From positions 1,674,001 through 1,738,000 of the forward strand of contig JAUZTG010000044.1 of assembly GCA_030734395.1 (NCBI GenBank): DNA of 64,000 bases, read 5' to 3'. The notes under the pieces are model-generated. The model saw only the letters and a list, made by a program, of their open reading frames with translations, ran no database searches and was not told the DNA's origin. The first letter of the stretch is position 1; the number at the start of each line of letters is the position of its first letter. Shown piece after piece: positions 1 through 9,139 of the stretch. Source of the stretch: Sarocladium kiliense. Lineage: Eukaryota; Ascomycota; Sordariomycetes; Hypocreales; Sarocladiaceae. Position numbers and translations under genes: made by a program.

Positions 1-696
1 CTGATGCTTCTGTCGGGGTTTAATTGCGCGTCGTCTTCTCCAGATCCAGTAGGTGAGAACGCAGAGCAGGAAGAACACTAACGGACCGATGACTGCACCA
101 GCTATCCATGCCTTGCTCGAAGAACCCGTGCTGTCATCATTGTTGGGTGTTGATGTTGACGCTCCATCTTCTGAGAGTCAACACGAGGTTATATGCGCTG
201 CAACAGATCAATCGGCCGAAACATACCTCGACTTGAAGTCTTTGCAGTGCTGGTCTCGGTTTCTTGGACAGGATTCTCCCGATAGACCGTATGATATTCA
301 CTCCCAGTCACTGTTTCTTGGCAATGATACTGCAGAGTCAACTCCTGATTCTGAGCGTCTTCTGCTGATTCGTAGATGGTGAGTGTAGCACATGTTCTTC
401 CTGGGCCACTGCATACGTTCTAGTAAGCTGAAGATCTACCGATACCTGGCGGAGCACGCCTTTGGCCCTTGGTCATCTACTACATACCATCGTTGATTGC
501 CAGCGGTGAACCAAAGAGTGTTGGCGAGGCAAGTCGTGGGAATACGGCAGTTTCCTGTAGACGGGCAGCATGTCCCGACGAAGCTGGACGCCGAGAATTG
601 GCTGTCGGCACAGAATAGTGCCGTAGTCACATCGCTCTGTTCGCTCTCTGGAAGATAGCCAATGAGGCCGTCTGTGCTTGCCTCGTTCGCTGACAT
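1..696 (-). CDS. Cysteine-rich single-pass membrane protein, C-terminus cut by window edge
   Basis: Exons read 696-446, 408-227 and 170-1, and frame is kept through both introns (37 and 56 nt). The N-terminal region has no signal peptide and carries a cysteine pattern (FC, TCCP, NC, TC, AC, TC, HC) of a kind seen in many ascomycete cell-surface proteins with motifs such as GYxP and ACCP. An Asp/Ser/Thr-rich stalk follows, then a strong transmembrane helix (WIAGAVIGPLVFFLLCVLTY) and a basic RRRR stop-transfer. The ATG at 696 has a good fungal context (CAACAATG) and an in-frame stop lies upstream, but an earlier exon cannot be excluded. The 37-nt intron is very short and is the weakest point. 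About 201 residues are visible; the cytoplasmic tail runs out of the window. A surface sensor or wall-associated role is inference. Confidence 0.6.
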
Positions 697-1495
697 TGTT
701 GAGTGGATGATTTACCTCCGAACCACAGCCTATACACGTAGGGCTGTGCAAAGGAGAATGTCTAGCTTCAGCAGCTTCGTTTCTGGTAAGGTTTGAGGAA
801 AAGGAATAGAGTGGTCAGATTGAGATCACAGGACGTATGCAGGTTAGTCAAGTAACTAACATCCAGTCACGGGAAGTCTAGGATCCCCGAGCTTGTCAGC
901 CTTGTAGGGGCGAACAGCCAAACATCCTAAAGTTATGCCGAATCTGACAGAATGAACATAGGAATACACAGGCTAATTATTGAACTAAAAGCACTAAGGA
1001 TCGCATATTCGAGATCGCACCTTGGGAGAAATGGGCCCAGCTATATCTCCTTGGCTCTAATTCGTCCGGGGCCCAGTAGATCCGATGGTGCTATGATCGC
1101 TCATCACGGGTTGCTGAGACATCCGCTCCAAGCTTAGATGCTTATGCTGTAAGAGGACAAGTGATCGACACGCCTGTTGCATACTAGCACTAGCAAGGCT
1201 TAAACTAGTAATTCAGCTGACAGGGTGCACTCTGCCTTCAAGGCGTCCGACAAGCCATATAGGTATATGTAAAGAACAAACGTGAACGTGCGCTCGGGAC
1301 CAGGTAGGGTCCCATCTTCTTGTAGAAGATGGTACTCATCGATAAGTAAATATTCGAGTTGGGCATCCTCTTTGATCACTCTTTCTTTCTGAATGAGAGC
1401 TCCATTACGAAACACAAGCGACTTGCACAATATCTTCACCTTCGGCACAGCCCAATCTATTGCTCGTCTCGCTTCGATAAGCCCACAAAGCCAAA
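697..1495. other. Intergenic region between divergent surface-protein genes
   Basis: No supported gene. It separates the left-edge membrane-protein gene (leftward) from the CFEM-like gene (rightward), so it should hold both promoters. I see no tRNA, repeat array or convincing conserved ORF. Confidence 0.5.
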
Positions 1496-2041
1496 ATGCT
1501 CTCAAAAGTCAGCCTGCTAGCTCTGCTTGGTGTTCTGGTCGTAGCCCAAGACCTAAGCCCCCCCTGCATCCGAAACTGCTACGACAACAACCCGGGGCCT
1601 TCCTCCTGCGATGTCCCAGATGGCGGACCGGCGGTTGATAACGAAGGCCTCGCACGATGCACCTGCTCAACCTTCTCTATCGATCGCAGCGATCCACTTT
1701 ATAAGTGTCTGCTGAAGTGCCCGGTCGACCAGCAGACGAAGTATCTCCAGGGCTGGACAACGACAACGTATGGATGCGCTCAATTGTTCCCCGATGTGGA
1801 TGAGGAAGAGGTCGATGCTGGGCGCAGTGACCCTTCTGATCAGAGTGATGGAGGTGGCAGTGGTAACACGGACGATGACAACAGCGACGAGAGCGCGGAC
1901 GAGCAGCCTTCTACATCAGCAGCTGATAACGCGAAATCAACGGATCATGCAGATGAGGAAGATGCAGCGTCTCTGGCTTCTGGGGCTTCTATACTCGGTG
2001 TACTTGCTGCGGGAGGAGCTACCTTAGTTCTCAATCTATAA
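1496..2041 (+). CDS. CFEM-like GPI-anchored cell-wall/membrane protein
   Basis: Single-exon protein of 181 aa. Residues 1-17 form a signal peptide (MLSKVSLLALLGVLVVA). Residues 24-94 hold exactly eight cysteines (24, 28, 38, 55, 57, 71, 75, 94) in the CFEM order C-x3-C-x9-C...C-x-C...C-x3-C...C. An Asp/Ser/Gly-rich acidic linker (about 100-155) leads to a small-residue stretch and a hydrophobic C-terminus typical of GPI addition. CFEM proteins of fungi bind heme or act at the host surface. Oddly, the loop between Cys3 and Cys4 is 16 residues, longer than usual, and the Asp normally three residues before Cys4 (the heme axial ligand in characterised members) is Leu here. It is therefore CFEM-like and may not bind heme. 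Confidence 0.75.
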   Translation: MLSKVSLLALLGVLVVAQDLSPPCIRNCYDNNPGPSSCDVPDGGPAVDNEGLARCTCSTFSIDRSDPLYKCLLKCPVDQQTKYLQGWTTTTYGCAQLFPDVDEEEVDAGRSDPSDQSDGGGSGNTDDDNSDESADEQPSTSAADNAKSTDHADEEDAASLASGASILGVLAAGGATLVLNL

Positions 2042-2739
2042 CCTAAGGAGAGACGATTACATGGTTCTGCTCGTAGGCTCTTGTGCCCAAGCTCTCACCA
2101 GGATCTCGCGCCCAGAGCTCCTCGTCAAAGTCTATCACTTTAATGTCTCGACTAGGCTTTTGTGTTAAATCATATGGTTCTTGTACTGCGTTGTCGAACT
2201 GTCAATATTCCAGAAGCTGGGCGTTGTCGATGGGCTACTTGAGTGATGATCAGGGAAGGTCAATCACAACGACAGCACCAGTGCCAAGACTTTGGAGAGC
2301 GATACTTCTCCTGCATTACTCCATTGTGTTTATAATACAGGGCTAGTCGATCGAAGATAGAAAACACGTCCTGACTGCTCCCTTTGAAAGTCCGGATCAT
2401 GGGTGTACAACTGCCGTCTGCGTATGCAGGCCAAAGTGTACGATGCAGCTGCACACGCCACTTTGGGTCGAAAGCACCCTTGCTTGAGTGCAAATAGACT
2501 TGATCGGCATAGAGGCTGAATCGCCTGGCAAAAGTAGGTCGCAGTGAGACAAGAGACAAGTGGAGATCATTCAATGGTCGCAGAGGCCGTCGCATGGGGC
2601 CTCATGATCCTGCGAGGGCGCGGCGGAAACACGGCGACTGCTGCATTAGGCAGGCTGAACAGGCATATGGGAGCAATACTCGAGAGGCAAAAAAGTGTAT
2701 AAGTTTCTTTTCGTCAATTACTTCTGGCTACATGACCAT
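2042..2739. other. Intergenic region between convergent genes
   Basis: Region between the convergent CFEM-like gene and the glycyl-tRNA synthetase gene. It should hold both 3' ends. No further gene is supported. Confidence 0.5.
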
Positions 2740-5295
2740 CTACTGGCCAACGACGACCTCCGTCTCTTGGCCCTCGAACTTGGGCAGCTCCTTCTCCACC
2801 TCCTCCCAAGTCTTGTTGCCAGCGACAAGCTCCTTGATTACCTCAATCACCTTATCTGTATCCGCGCGAATCTGCCGAGTGGAGTCACGCTCACGGAGAG
2901 TGACTGTGCCATCCTTGACCGTCTGGAAGTCAACCGTCAGGGCAAGCGCTGTGCCCAGCTCGTCATTGCGGCTGTACCGTCTGCCGATGGAAGAGCTCGA
3001 GTCGTCGACACGAGTGGAGACTTGCGCTGCACGGAGCTTCTTGGTGAGCTCGCGCACGGCAGGAGTGAATTCCTTGTTGCCAGAAAGCGGGCAGATGAGG
3101 ACCTTGGTCGGCGCGACAGTGACCGGGAAAGACAGGACACTGCGAGCCTCATCATCACCCTCGCGAACCCAGTAGACGTGCTCGCACAGAGCATATAGAA
3201 TGCGACCGATACCAAAAGAGGGCTCGATGACGTTGGGAGTGTATTCGCGAACATGTTCGGTGCGCGTGATCCAGTTGACGGAGAGGACGTCGCTGCTGAT
3301 TTCCTTGCTGCCGAGTTCCGGCACGTCAACAACAACCTTGCCGTTCTCCTTGAGCTCCTTCGCCCAGCTCTCACGGCACTGCTGAGTCGACGCAGTGAGG
3401 ACAGTCTCGATAGCCTTGGCATCCTTCTTGAACAGGGGGCCGAACTTCTTCTTCTGGATGTCCACCTGCCACTCCTCCACCTGGCGAGGTGTTTCAAGCT
3501 GTTCACGGACAAAGAGGGGCTTGTCGGTCGCCTTTGCGTGCACGGTCAAGTCGTATGCGCTTCGGTCTATTACGGGTTACTACACCGCTGTGGTCGTGAG
3601 TGAGGAGCAAGACTTACCGGCACAGCCAACGCACTCAACCCAGCCAGTGGTGGTCAGAAGCTCAGCATCCCAGCAGTCACATGCATAATGGGCCTAGTGG
3701 GTTGTCAGTAAAGTCAGCGGCTGTACGCTGCAAGGTGAGCTCACCATCTCGTTGGCCTGATAAAATTATTAGTTCTTGTATCTAATCCATCTGATGAAGG
3801 ATAACTCACCATGTGCTGGCGGAAGCGCAGCTTGCGCAAGTCGACACCAATCTTCTGAAGGAACAGCTTGATGCGAGCCAAGAAATAGCCCAGGGTCTGG
3901 TTGTCCACGACACCGTCCTTGACAGCCTGGCCGATGGTCATTGTCCGCACCTTCGTGGAGCCAGAAAGCTGAGTATCACGGTCCAGGAGATCCATCTCAA
4001 TGTGCTCAATCTCGCCAAATCGGCTATGTGCCTTGCCGCTCTCGGGGTCGACGAAGTGCTCGATCTCAGCCATGAGGAATTCGCGGACGCGGAGGAGACC
4101 AGCTCGGGGCGAAATCTCATTACGGTACGACTTGCCAATGGAGGCTGAGGCGAAGGGCATGGAGCTCTGGTTGAACTCAAGAAGCTTCGCTATCGGGAGT
4201 GTTAGTTCAGTTGCAAGCAGCAAGCGAGACAGCATCGGACGGCCATACCGAAGTTGAGGAACTGGCCCTGAGCAGTCTCTGGGCGTAGGTAACCAGGCAA
4301 GTTGCTGCTGGGACCGATGGAGGTCTGGAACATCAGGTTGAAAGCTACAGGCTCTGTAGGAAGCTCACCGCTTGTGGGAACGCGCAGGTCGTATTTGCGG
4401 ATCAACTCGCCGAGTGCCTGGCCGTCGAAGTTGTCGATCTGTGCCAGGATCTCCTCATATTCCTTGACGATAGCATCGTCCAGCTTGACAGCCTCGATCT
4501 CGCCCTTCGCCTTCTTCTTCTCGCGCTTGGCATCCTTGGCCTTCTCCTCCACAGGAGCCTGTCGTGCCTTCTTGTCGCCCTTGAGGCGGGCCTCGAGAAT
4601 GTCCTCAACGAAGTGGTCGGCTCGGAAGATGTCGCCAGACTTCGGATCGCGGCACATCCAGTCGGAGAATCGATCGACGTGGCCGCTGGTCTTGAAGACG
4701 CTGTGGGGGGTCAGGACACTGCAGTCGACCTCGAGCATGTCCTCCTCAACTAAGCGCAATAGATGTTCAGCACGTGGTGGTCAATGTGCAATCGGGTCGA
4801 CTCACGGACGAAGTGCTTCCGCCACACATCAAGGATGTTGGACTGGAGTGAGGTACCGGGTGGACCATAGTCATAGAGGCCTTTTGATGCTGATTAGTAC
4901 CAGAGAGGCCGTCATTGTCGCATCGTGCATCACATACCGGAAACACCACCGTATATCTGGACGGGTAATAAGTATCAGCTCTCAGACGTCACATACTGAA
5001 CGGGACTACCTACCTCAAAACTCGGGGTGTAGAACATGCGCCTGCGCAGCAGGCCATCGAGGACTGTCCGGTCAAGGGGTTGACCCTTGAGGGTGGTTGC
5101 GGTGGTTGTCATGGCGAGGGGTGCCTTTGCTTTGGACTGCGGGGATCGGGCGCGAAGCAGGGGTGGGCGCGTGTGCAAATATCTTCGTCCACAGGATGCA
5201 ACAAATGGTGCTTGGGTGTACTTTGAGGGTTTCGAATAGAACAGGCGACGGCCAGAGAGGAGATGGGAATGGAGTTGAAGGCGATTGATTCGCAT
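2740..5295 (-). CDS. GRS1: Glycine--tRNA ligase, probably dual cytosolic/mitochondrial
   Basis: Class II glycyl-tRNA synthetase, which charges tRNA-Gly in cytosol and mitochondria. Exons, 5' to 3': 5295-5014, 4956-4938, 4880-4806, 4749-4249, 4189-3810, 3756-3745, 3693-3618, 3566-2740. They sum to 2172 nt, an exact frame of 723 aa. Visible landmarks are GLYDYGPPG near the N-terminus, motif 1 around NILDVWRKHF, motif 2 with SYRNEISPRAGLLRVREF, motif 3 around EPSFGIGRILYAL, and a C-terminal anticodon-binding domain starting near VAPTKVLICPL. A Lys/Glu-rich eukaryotic insertion lies in exon 4. The first in-frame ATG (5295) gives a 61-residue Arg/Ser/Leu-rich, mitochondrial-type presequence; a second ATG at 5112 gives the compact cytosolic form of 662 aa. 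Exon 6 is only 12 nt (codons ANEM). Identity is very secure; the choice of start is inference. Confidence 0.95.
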
Positions 5296-7718
5296 GAAAT
5301 CGGAATGCGGACCAGTGAGTCACGGAAGACAACTCGGCGAAGGGTCAGAAACGTGGGACGAAGTTTTACGCTGCGAGGTTGAAACGGAGCAGGAGGGGTG
5401 GTGGGCAGTGGTGGGCAATGGTGGGGCAGGGCGGGATGCAGGTGAAGGAGGGGACAGCTCTAGACTTGAAAAGAGTGACAGAGGGCTACTGGAGTAGTGT
5501 AGTGGGAGCGGACGTGAGCCTTTGCGTGGAGTTTTGGAGCTGTTGGTCGTTTCTGCTTGGTGTTGGAGCAAGTTGAGATGCCAGAGTGGCTGTGGCTTAG
5601 CAGAGATGTGGCGTTGTGTGTCAGCCACAGTGAGGTACTCGTTAAGAATTACGGTGCGGTTCTCGGATGAAGGTAACTATGCAAGCATATAGCTCGGTAT
5701 AGGTTCAACGGAAGAAGATCTTGCCATTTGTTTTACGAGACGTTCCTAGTTGGACCGTACCTCATAGATGGGCTTCATCGTGGAGTTTTCCTTTCAGGTT
5801 CCGTGATCTACCGTAGGTACCTAGGTAGGACTGCTCACTGATTCCCACCCTACAGACCCAATACCTGTATTGCTGACCCAGAACATGTTGGAAGTGATCG
5901 GAATGACTCTACGGTAAAATAAGCAGGCGTTGCAGCACAATGGTCTGGATTAACGGATACGATAAACCGTTCTGGGATGAGCGTTGGTTTAGCGGACGTA
6001 CTGCTAAAGCTTACTGAGCCTAAGAAGTTACCTTAATTCGATGATGAGGGTTCATTTCTCATAATCTGCCAACATGCCTGATCACCACGGACTCCATGGA
6101 AGGAAATGTGCGACGATCCAGTCGTGCATCGAATAGAAGATGCAAACACGTGCATACAGTCAGCCACCGACACCCGCAGCATCTGCTACCTGAAGCGATA
6201 CAGTACGCCATAGCGGGACGGGCAAAGAGTCACTTTTCGTGTGGTCGATGAGACCGGCTGCACACGAGTATCCATCGCTGGAATAGTTACCTTGGCTCAT
6301 TCATCACATCAGCCAAGAGCGAAGGGCTATGCAAGACAGAATGGGGATGTCAGCGAAGCTTGGCTAGACTCCCAGGTGAGGGTGCAAAGGGTGGTACGAT
6401 CCGATGTCGGTGAAGTGAGAGCAGGTGCACCGTTTCCAGGTACCTTACGATCAGTCAACGTTAGGACTGACGGACACAGGAACCTCGGTCCATAACCACA
6501 CGAGGAACCTAGCCGCAAGCCGTTGAGTACCGCATCTCTCCATCAGCCGGATTTAAAAGATATCATCTCTTAAGCATCGCAAAAAACCACCATACTGGAA
6601 AGTCCAGGAAGTTTAGCTCTGGTTTCCAAGCGCAAGACCCACAGCAGCTCACCCTGCCAATCATGCTCGTGATGCTCCAATGCGCAAGCGACAGGGACCC
6701 AAGCCACGCAGCCACGTTCCCATGACCTCATCGACGCGACGTCATCTCCCGAGTACGACCCAAGACAGCAGCGCGGCCATAAGGATACTTGGGTATGCGT
6801 GCATTGCGCCAGTTCCATGGCGTACGCATGAAGATGAGTCTCATCTGGACTCGACCGTCAAAACCCCAAGTTTCCCAAACGCCACTGTGGTACATGCCAC
6901 ACGGCACTGTCGAGGCTGAAGTGAAACCCGGAATGGCTTAGCACCGGTTCGACAACATACCTCTGTAGCTCCAGAGACACGCCTCACAAAGCACAGACGC
7001 AGCCCAACGAGGGCTGAAGTATGTCGAAGAATGGAAGAGTTTTTAGGGTATCGCATTGTACCTAGGTCAATCTACGCGCGTGAACGAAATGCAGAATTGC
7101 CCAGGACCCCCACAAACAACCGTCATTACTCTGGTGGCCCCAAGGAGCATCAATAACCCCTGGCGTGAGGATCGACGCCAGCAATCAGGACCCATTCTAC
7201 ACCCTTTCACGAATGCAGCAAGTTTGCAACCCTTTCTCCAGCCAATGTGAGCAAAGCCAAGCTTCAGTAGCAGCATTCCGTCGCTGTCGCATTCGTGTTC
7301 CAAGCCCAGCCTCTGCTTTCGCGTCGTCGTCCACCTGACCTGATCCGGCTTTCTTCAAAGCCGGAGTGCGCCAGCCCCAGCTCCATCCGGCTCCATCGCT
7401 AGCTCCAAGGCTTAGTCGCCCTTAGTTTTTTCTGTGTGGCGCCTACCCGTCTCCGTCATTCAACCACGAGTGTCCTGATCTGCAGAGTCACTTTAAATAA
7501 AAAGGAGCCGCCCGGGCCATCCCCCTCCGATTGCATCATCCCCCTCGACTCCCCTCCTCATTCTTTGAAGTCTTCGCCCTTCACTGAACGACATCTTACC
7601 TGCGCGCGTTCTTCTCGATCTTACCTCCGACCGATCCGCGATCACGTACGAAGCCGTTTGAACTGACGTGCGCCTACCAACCCACGATACCTAATAGCTG
7701 TCTCCCCAAACCGTTACC
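5296..7718. other. 2.4 kb intergenic region
   Basis: Upstream of two divergent genes. The part next to the glycyl-tRNA synthetase is pyrimidine-rich on that gene's strand, and the part before 7719 is C/T-rich on the plus strand; both are typical fungal promoter or leader sequence. A 10-bp palindrome TAGGTACCTA sits at 5814-5823, and GTACCTAGGT recurs at 5817-5826 and 7058-7067. No protein or RNA gene is supported. Confidence 0.5.
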
Positions 7719-8247
7719 ATGGAGTTCGGCATCATCACGATTGTTCATGCCGTCCTGGCTCTCTTCCTCATTATCGAGCTTGGCCTCACCGGTGCTAGTA
7801 AGCTTTCCAACCCGTACTCCTGTCTAATGCGACTCTACTGACATCCGCTGTGAAGTCGTCAACCACACCGATGGCTGGTGGGGAAGCCCGCCATCCTCCT
7901 TCTCTTTCATGCTCTTCTGCGCAATCTGGTCCATCCTTGTTCTCCTCTACCTCGCCCTGACGCCTCGGTTCTTCCCACGCGCTTACCATACCATGGTTGC
8001 CCTTGGCCTGCTCGTCGTCACCACGATCTTTTGGTTCGCCGGTTCGATTGCGCTAGCTGCACGCATTGGAACTCACTGTGGCGGTTGGTCTACCTGTCAG
8101 ACGGCTCAAGCGGCTACTGCTTTTGGCTTCTTCATCTGGGCCATCTTCACTGGTCTCACGGTCATGGAAGGACTTGCTTTCAGCCGTGGGCGTGGTGGTG
8201 CGACAGCCGATATCAGGTCCAAGCCTGCCGCGTACCCAGGCGCATAA
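7719..8247 (+). CDS. MARVEL-domain tetraspan membrane protein
   Basis: Two exons, 7719-7797 and 7856-8247, spliced through a 58-nt intron (GTAAGC...AAG) to give 156 aa. Four hydrophobic segments are visible: residues 4-27, 42-62 (FMLFCAIWSILVLLYLALTP), about 67-90 (TMVALGLLVVTTIFWFAGSIAL), and about 108-128 (TAFGFFIWAIFTGLTVMEGL). A Cys-containing extracellular loop (HCGGWSTC) lies between the third and fourth, and the tail is short and Arg/Gly/Ala-rich. This layout matches fungal MARVEL proteins, a family linked to membrane domains and vesicle trafficking; the exact role here is unknown. The start ATG follows a pyrimidine-rich leader (context TTACCATGG). Confidence 0.85.
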
Positions 8248-8959
8248 GGACGACAGCTTCTTTGCGACGATTCACTTTCGTTGACACTGTTTGATGCAGC
8301 GAGATCGAGGTACGCAGGTCGCCCTGTGCGTGCGCGCTCTTTGAGCTCGTTGAGCATTTCTTGTGGATGACGCACACCACTCCTGGCAAGGAACTTCGAC
8401 TTCTACCGCCACGGCTACTCCGGAGTCGGGACCTTCCCAAGAACCCGAAGCGCGATCGAGCCCGGCGGGGTTGTAGCGTTTTCTCTTCCCTTTCTTTCTT
8501 GTCTTTCTTTAGGCGAAGTGCTTGATTGGGTTTCCCGCGTCAGGCAGGCTCCTCTATACCCAGTGCGACTTGGACACGCCGACTGTTTTGGATGAAGGTC
8601 AATGAGGAATAGGATGCAGACAGATCCTGCATGTGTTTGGGACTTTGTGCTATTTTATTTGATACAGCTCATCGATCCAGAGGGCTTACGTTTGCTATAT
8701 AATGATACTCATACTTCCTCTGACCTCTTTAATTCGTCAACCAAGGCGAATGTGCGACGTTATTACCTGTTCCTCATGTCATCTAGAGAGTCAAGTCACC
8801 GCGCGACAAAGCTGAACGGCCTCTTGTTCGTCACAGTAATAGCCACGAAAAGTACCCTGACGGACTTCGAGGCAGTGCGGACAGGATGGCAAATGTTGAC
8901 TTCAGCCTCGTTCGAGAATTAGCTGGGGAAGGGGAGGACAAAAGGGATGATAAAGAAGT
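8248..8959. other. 3' flank of MARVEL gene
   Basis: Includes a T/C-rich run near 8480-8510 (TTCTCTTCCCTTTC-like) and A/T-rich segments consistent with a fungal 3' end. No further gene is supported. Confidence 0.4.
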
Positions 8960-9139
8960 ATGGCCAGTATTCTTAACTCTTCGAGTCCTGTGACGAATCC
9001 AATCCCACGCAACGACCTTTACAGCGGTTTTAACAACAGCCTTACTGGCAACTCGAATAGTGACTGGAATCGCGACTGCAATAGCAACATAAATCGAAGC
9101 GCGAATATCGACCAGAATAGCGACCCAAATAGCAACTAG
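8960..9139 (+). CDS. Candidate 59-aa Asn-rich tetrapeptide-repeat ORF
   Basis: A complete ATG-to-TAG frame of 59 codons begins MASILNSSSPVTNP. From about residue 22 it has a four-residue period with Asn at the fourth place: SGFN, NSLT, GNSN, SDWN, RDCN, SNIN, RSAN, IDQN, SDPN. The DNA has a matching 12-bp period (see the repeat entry). There is no signal peptide and no known domain. The opposite strand is also open across the repeat (8831-9235, no ATG start), giving a hydrophobic Val/Ala/Ile repeat instead. Either frame could be an accident of a decayed 12-bp minisatellite. No expression or homology evidence is available here. Confidence 0.3.
   Translation: MASILNSSSPVTNPIPRNDLYSGFNNSLTGNSNSDWNRDCNSNINRSANIDQNSDPNSN
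9047..9139. repeat. Degenerate 12-bp tandem repeat (minisatellite)
   Basis: About eight 12-bp units, each ending in AAT, with rough consensus AGCGACNNGAAT. Units start at 9047, 9059, 9071, 9083, 9095, 9107, 9119 and 9131 (the last partial). Weaker units may extend upstream to about 9011. The period is exact even though copies diverge, which suggests an old array kept in register. Confidence 0.7.

Noticed and set aside
6038..6082. C/D-box snoRNA-like pair (GATGATGA ... CTGA)
   Set aside because: The boxes are only about 40 nt apart, with no terminal stem or visible guide region.
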